Assembly (NCBI GenBank): GCA_017455065.1
Contig: JAFTBU010000007.1
Location: forward strand, 1 to 33,321
From: Bacteroidales bacterium
GTDB taxonomy: Bacteria > Bacteroidota > Bacteroidia > Bacteroidales > UBA932
Reading direction: 5' to 3'
DNA: 33,321 bases
The position numbers and the translations under genes were made by a program. How positions within the stretch are numbered: position 1 is the stretch's first letter; every line of letters begins with the position of its first letter. The notes under the pieces are model-generated. The model did no database searches. It saw only the letters and a list, made by a program, of their open reading frames with translations, and was not told the origin of the DNA. Of the stretch, positions 32,962 to 33,321 are shown piece after piece.

Positions 32962-33321
32962 GTGTTGTGATTGTTTCAAAGATAGAAAAAATGAGAGCCA
33001 TTCACAACGTGCTCCCGGAAGAAACCCCAGCTCACGTTGGTGTTGTGATTGTTTCAAAGATAGAAAAAATGAGAGCCATTCACAACTGCGGTACTTTGTC
33101 TTCTTTTTTACCGGGTGGTGTTGTGATTGTTTCAAAGATAGAAAAAATGAGAGCCATTCACAACTGCAGCGTATTAGATTCTATTTGAGCCAGGAGGTGT
33201 TGTGATTGTTTCAAAGATAGAAAAAATGAGAGCCATTCACAACTGCTCTTGCTAAGACTGCTTCTGCTGCTGCGGTGTTGTGATTGTTTCAAAGATAGAA
33301 AAAATGAGAGCCATTCACAAC
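32962..33321 (-). CRISPR. Type II-C CRISPR array: five repeats, four spacers, runs off the window end
   Basis: Five identical 47-bp repeats begin at 32962, 33040, 33118, 33197 and 33275, leaving spacers of 31, 31, 32 and 31 bases. A G precedes every copy, so the true unit may be 48 bp with 30-31 base spacers. Repeat ends are near-palindromic (GTTGTGATTG on one side, CATTCACAAC on the other). The tracrRNA anti-repeat shows that crRNA is transcribed on the minus strand, starting GTTGTGAATGGCTC. The window stops on the last base of repeat 5, so the array is probably longer. Spacer targets cannot be assigned here. Confidence 0.96.

Noticed and set aside
32957-33205. Open frames across the CRISPR array encoding a repeated peptide
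   Set aside because: They arise because the repeat plus spacer length happens to keep a frame open. The repeats are CRISPR units, not a repeat protein.
1-33321. tRNA, rRNA or riboswitch genes
   Set aside because: I looked through the non-coding gaps and saw no cloverleaf, rRNA segment or recognisable aptamer core. The only RNA gene I can support is the tracrRNA.

Overview
The window looks like a piece of a Bacteroidales (gut-type Bacteroidota) genome. Three things point there: upstream TAnnTTTG boxes of the Bacteroidetes sigma-factor type, lipoproteins of the NVEALA / 6-bladed-propeller kind, and a type II-C CRISPR locus with a 47-48 bp repeat. I cannot name the genus. Composition splits the window in three. 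An AT-richer left edge (1 to about 2340) carries a transposase end and a small lipoprotein cluster. A GC-rich core (about 2340-26034) carries metabolism. An AT-richer right edge (about 27370-33321) carries CRISPR-Cas.

Left edge: the C-terminal end of an IS4-type transposase, a frameshifted NVEALA-like peptide gene, a propeller lipoprotein and a thioredoxin-like lipoprotein. The last gene meets the core tail to tail, with stop codons overlapping.

Core, minus strand (15399 down to 2337): a GH78 alpha-L-rhamnosidase, then a 2-oxoacid dehydrogenase complex (E2, E3, fused E1), a PHP-domain protein, a bifunctional class II aldolase/short-chain dehydrogenase and a zinc-type alcohol dehydrogenase. 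Spacing is tight throughout, and a promoter-like box precedes E2. Core, plus strand (15458-22437): two very large secreted multidomain enzymes, PL11-CE12-CE12 and GH106-GH105. Together with GH78 they make a coherent rhamnogalacturonan-I kit: deacetylate, cut the backbone, then remove unsaturated galacturonate and rhamnose alternately from the ends. The aldolase/dehydrogenase genes would fit catabolism of the released deoxyhexose. That link is inferred, because no rhamnose isomerase, kinase, transporter or SusC/D pair lies in the window. A monocistronic pyruvate:ferredoxin oxidoreductase gene with its own promoter box and strong terminator follows.

Between 26089 and 27371 there is no credible gene. 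The stretch is packed with perfect GC-rich inverted repeats and holds one copy of a roughly 71 bp element. A second copy of that element sits in frame inside the E2 linker, which resembles a protein-invading palindromic repeat.

Right edge: a complete type II-C CRISPR-Cas locus. A minus-strand tracrRNA with anti-repeat, nexus-like segment and terminator is readable upstream of cas9, followed by cas9-cas1-cas2 with overlapping junctions and five repeats running off the window end. The anti-repeat shows that the crRNAs read on the minus strand, towards cas2. In that orientation each repeat carries a good Bacteroidetes promoter (TTG, 20 bp, TATCTTTG), so every spacer may have its own promoter. 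A degenerate inverted copy of the repeat lies between cas2 and the first repeat.
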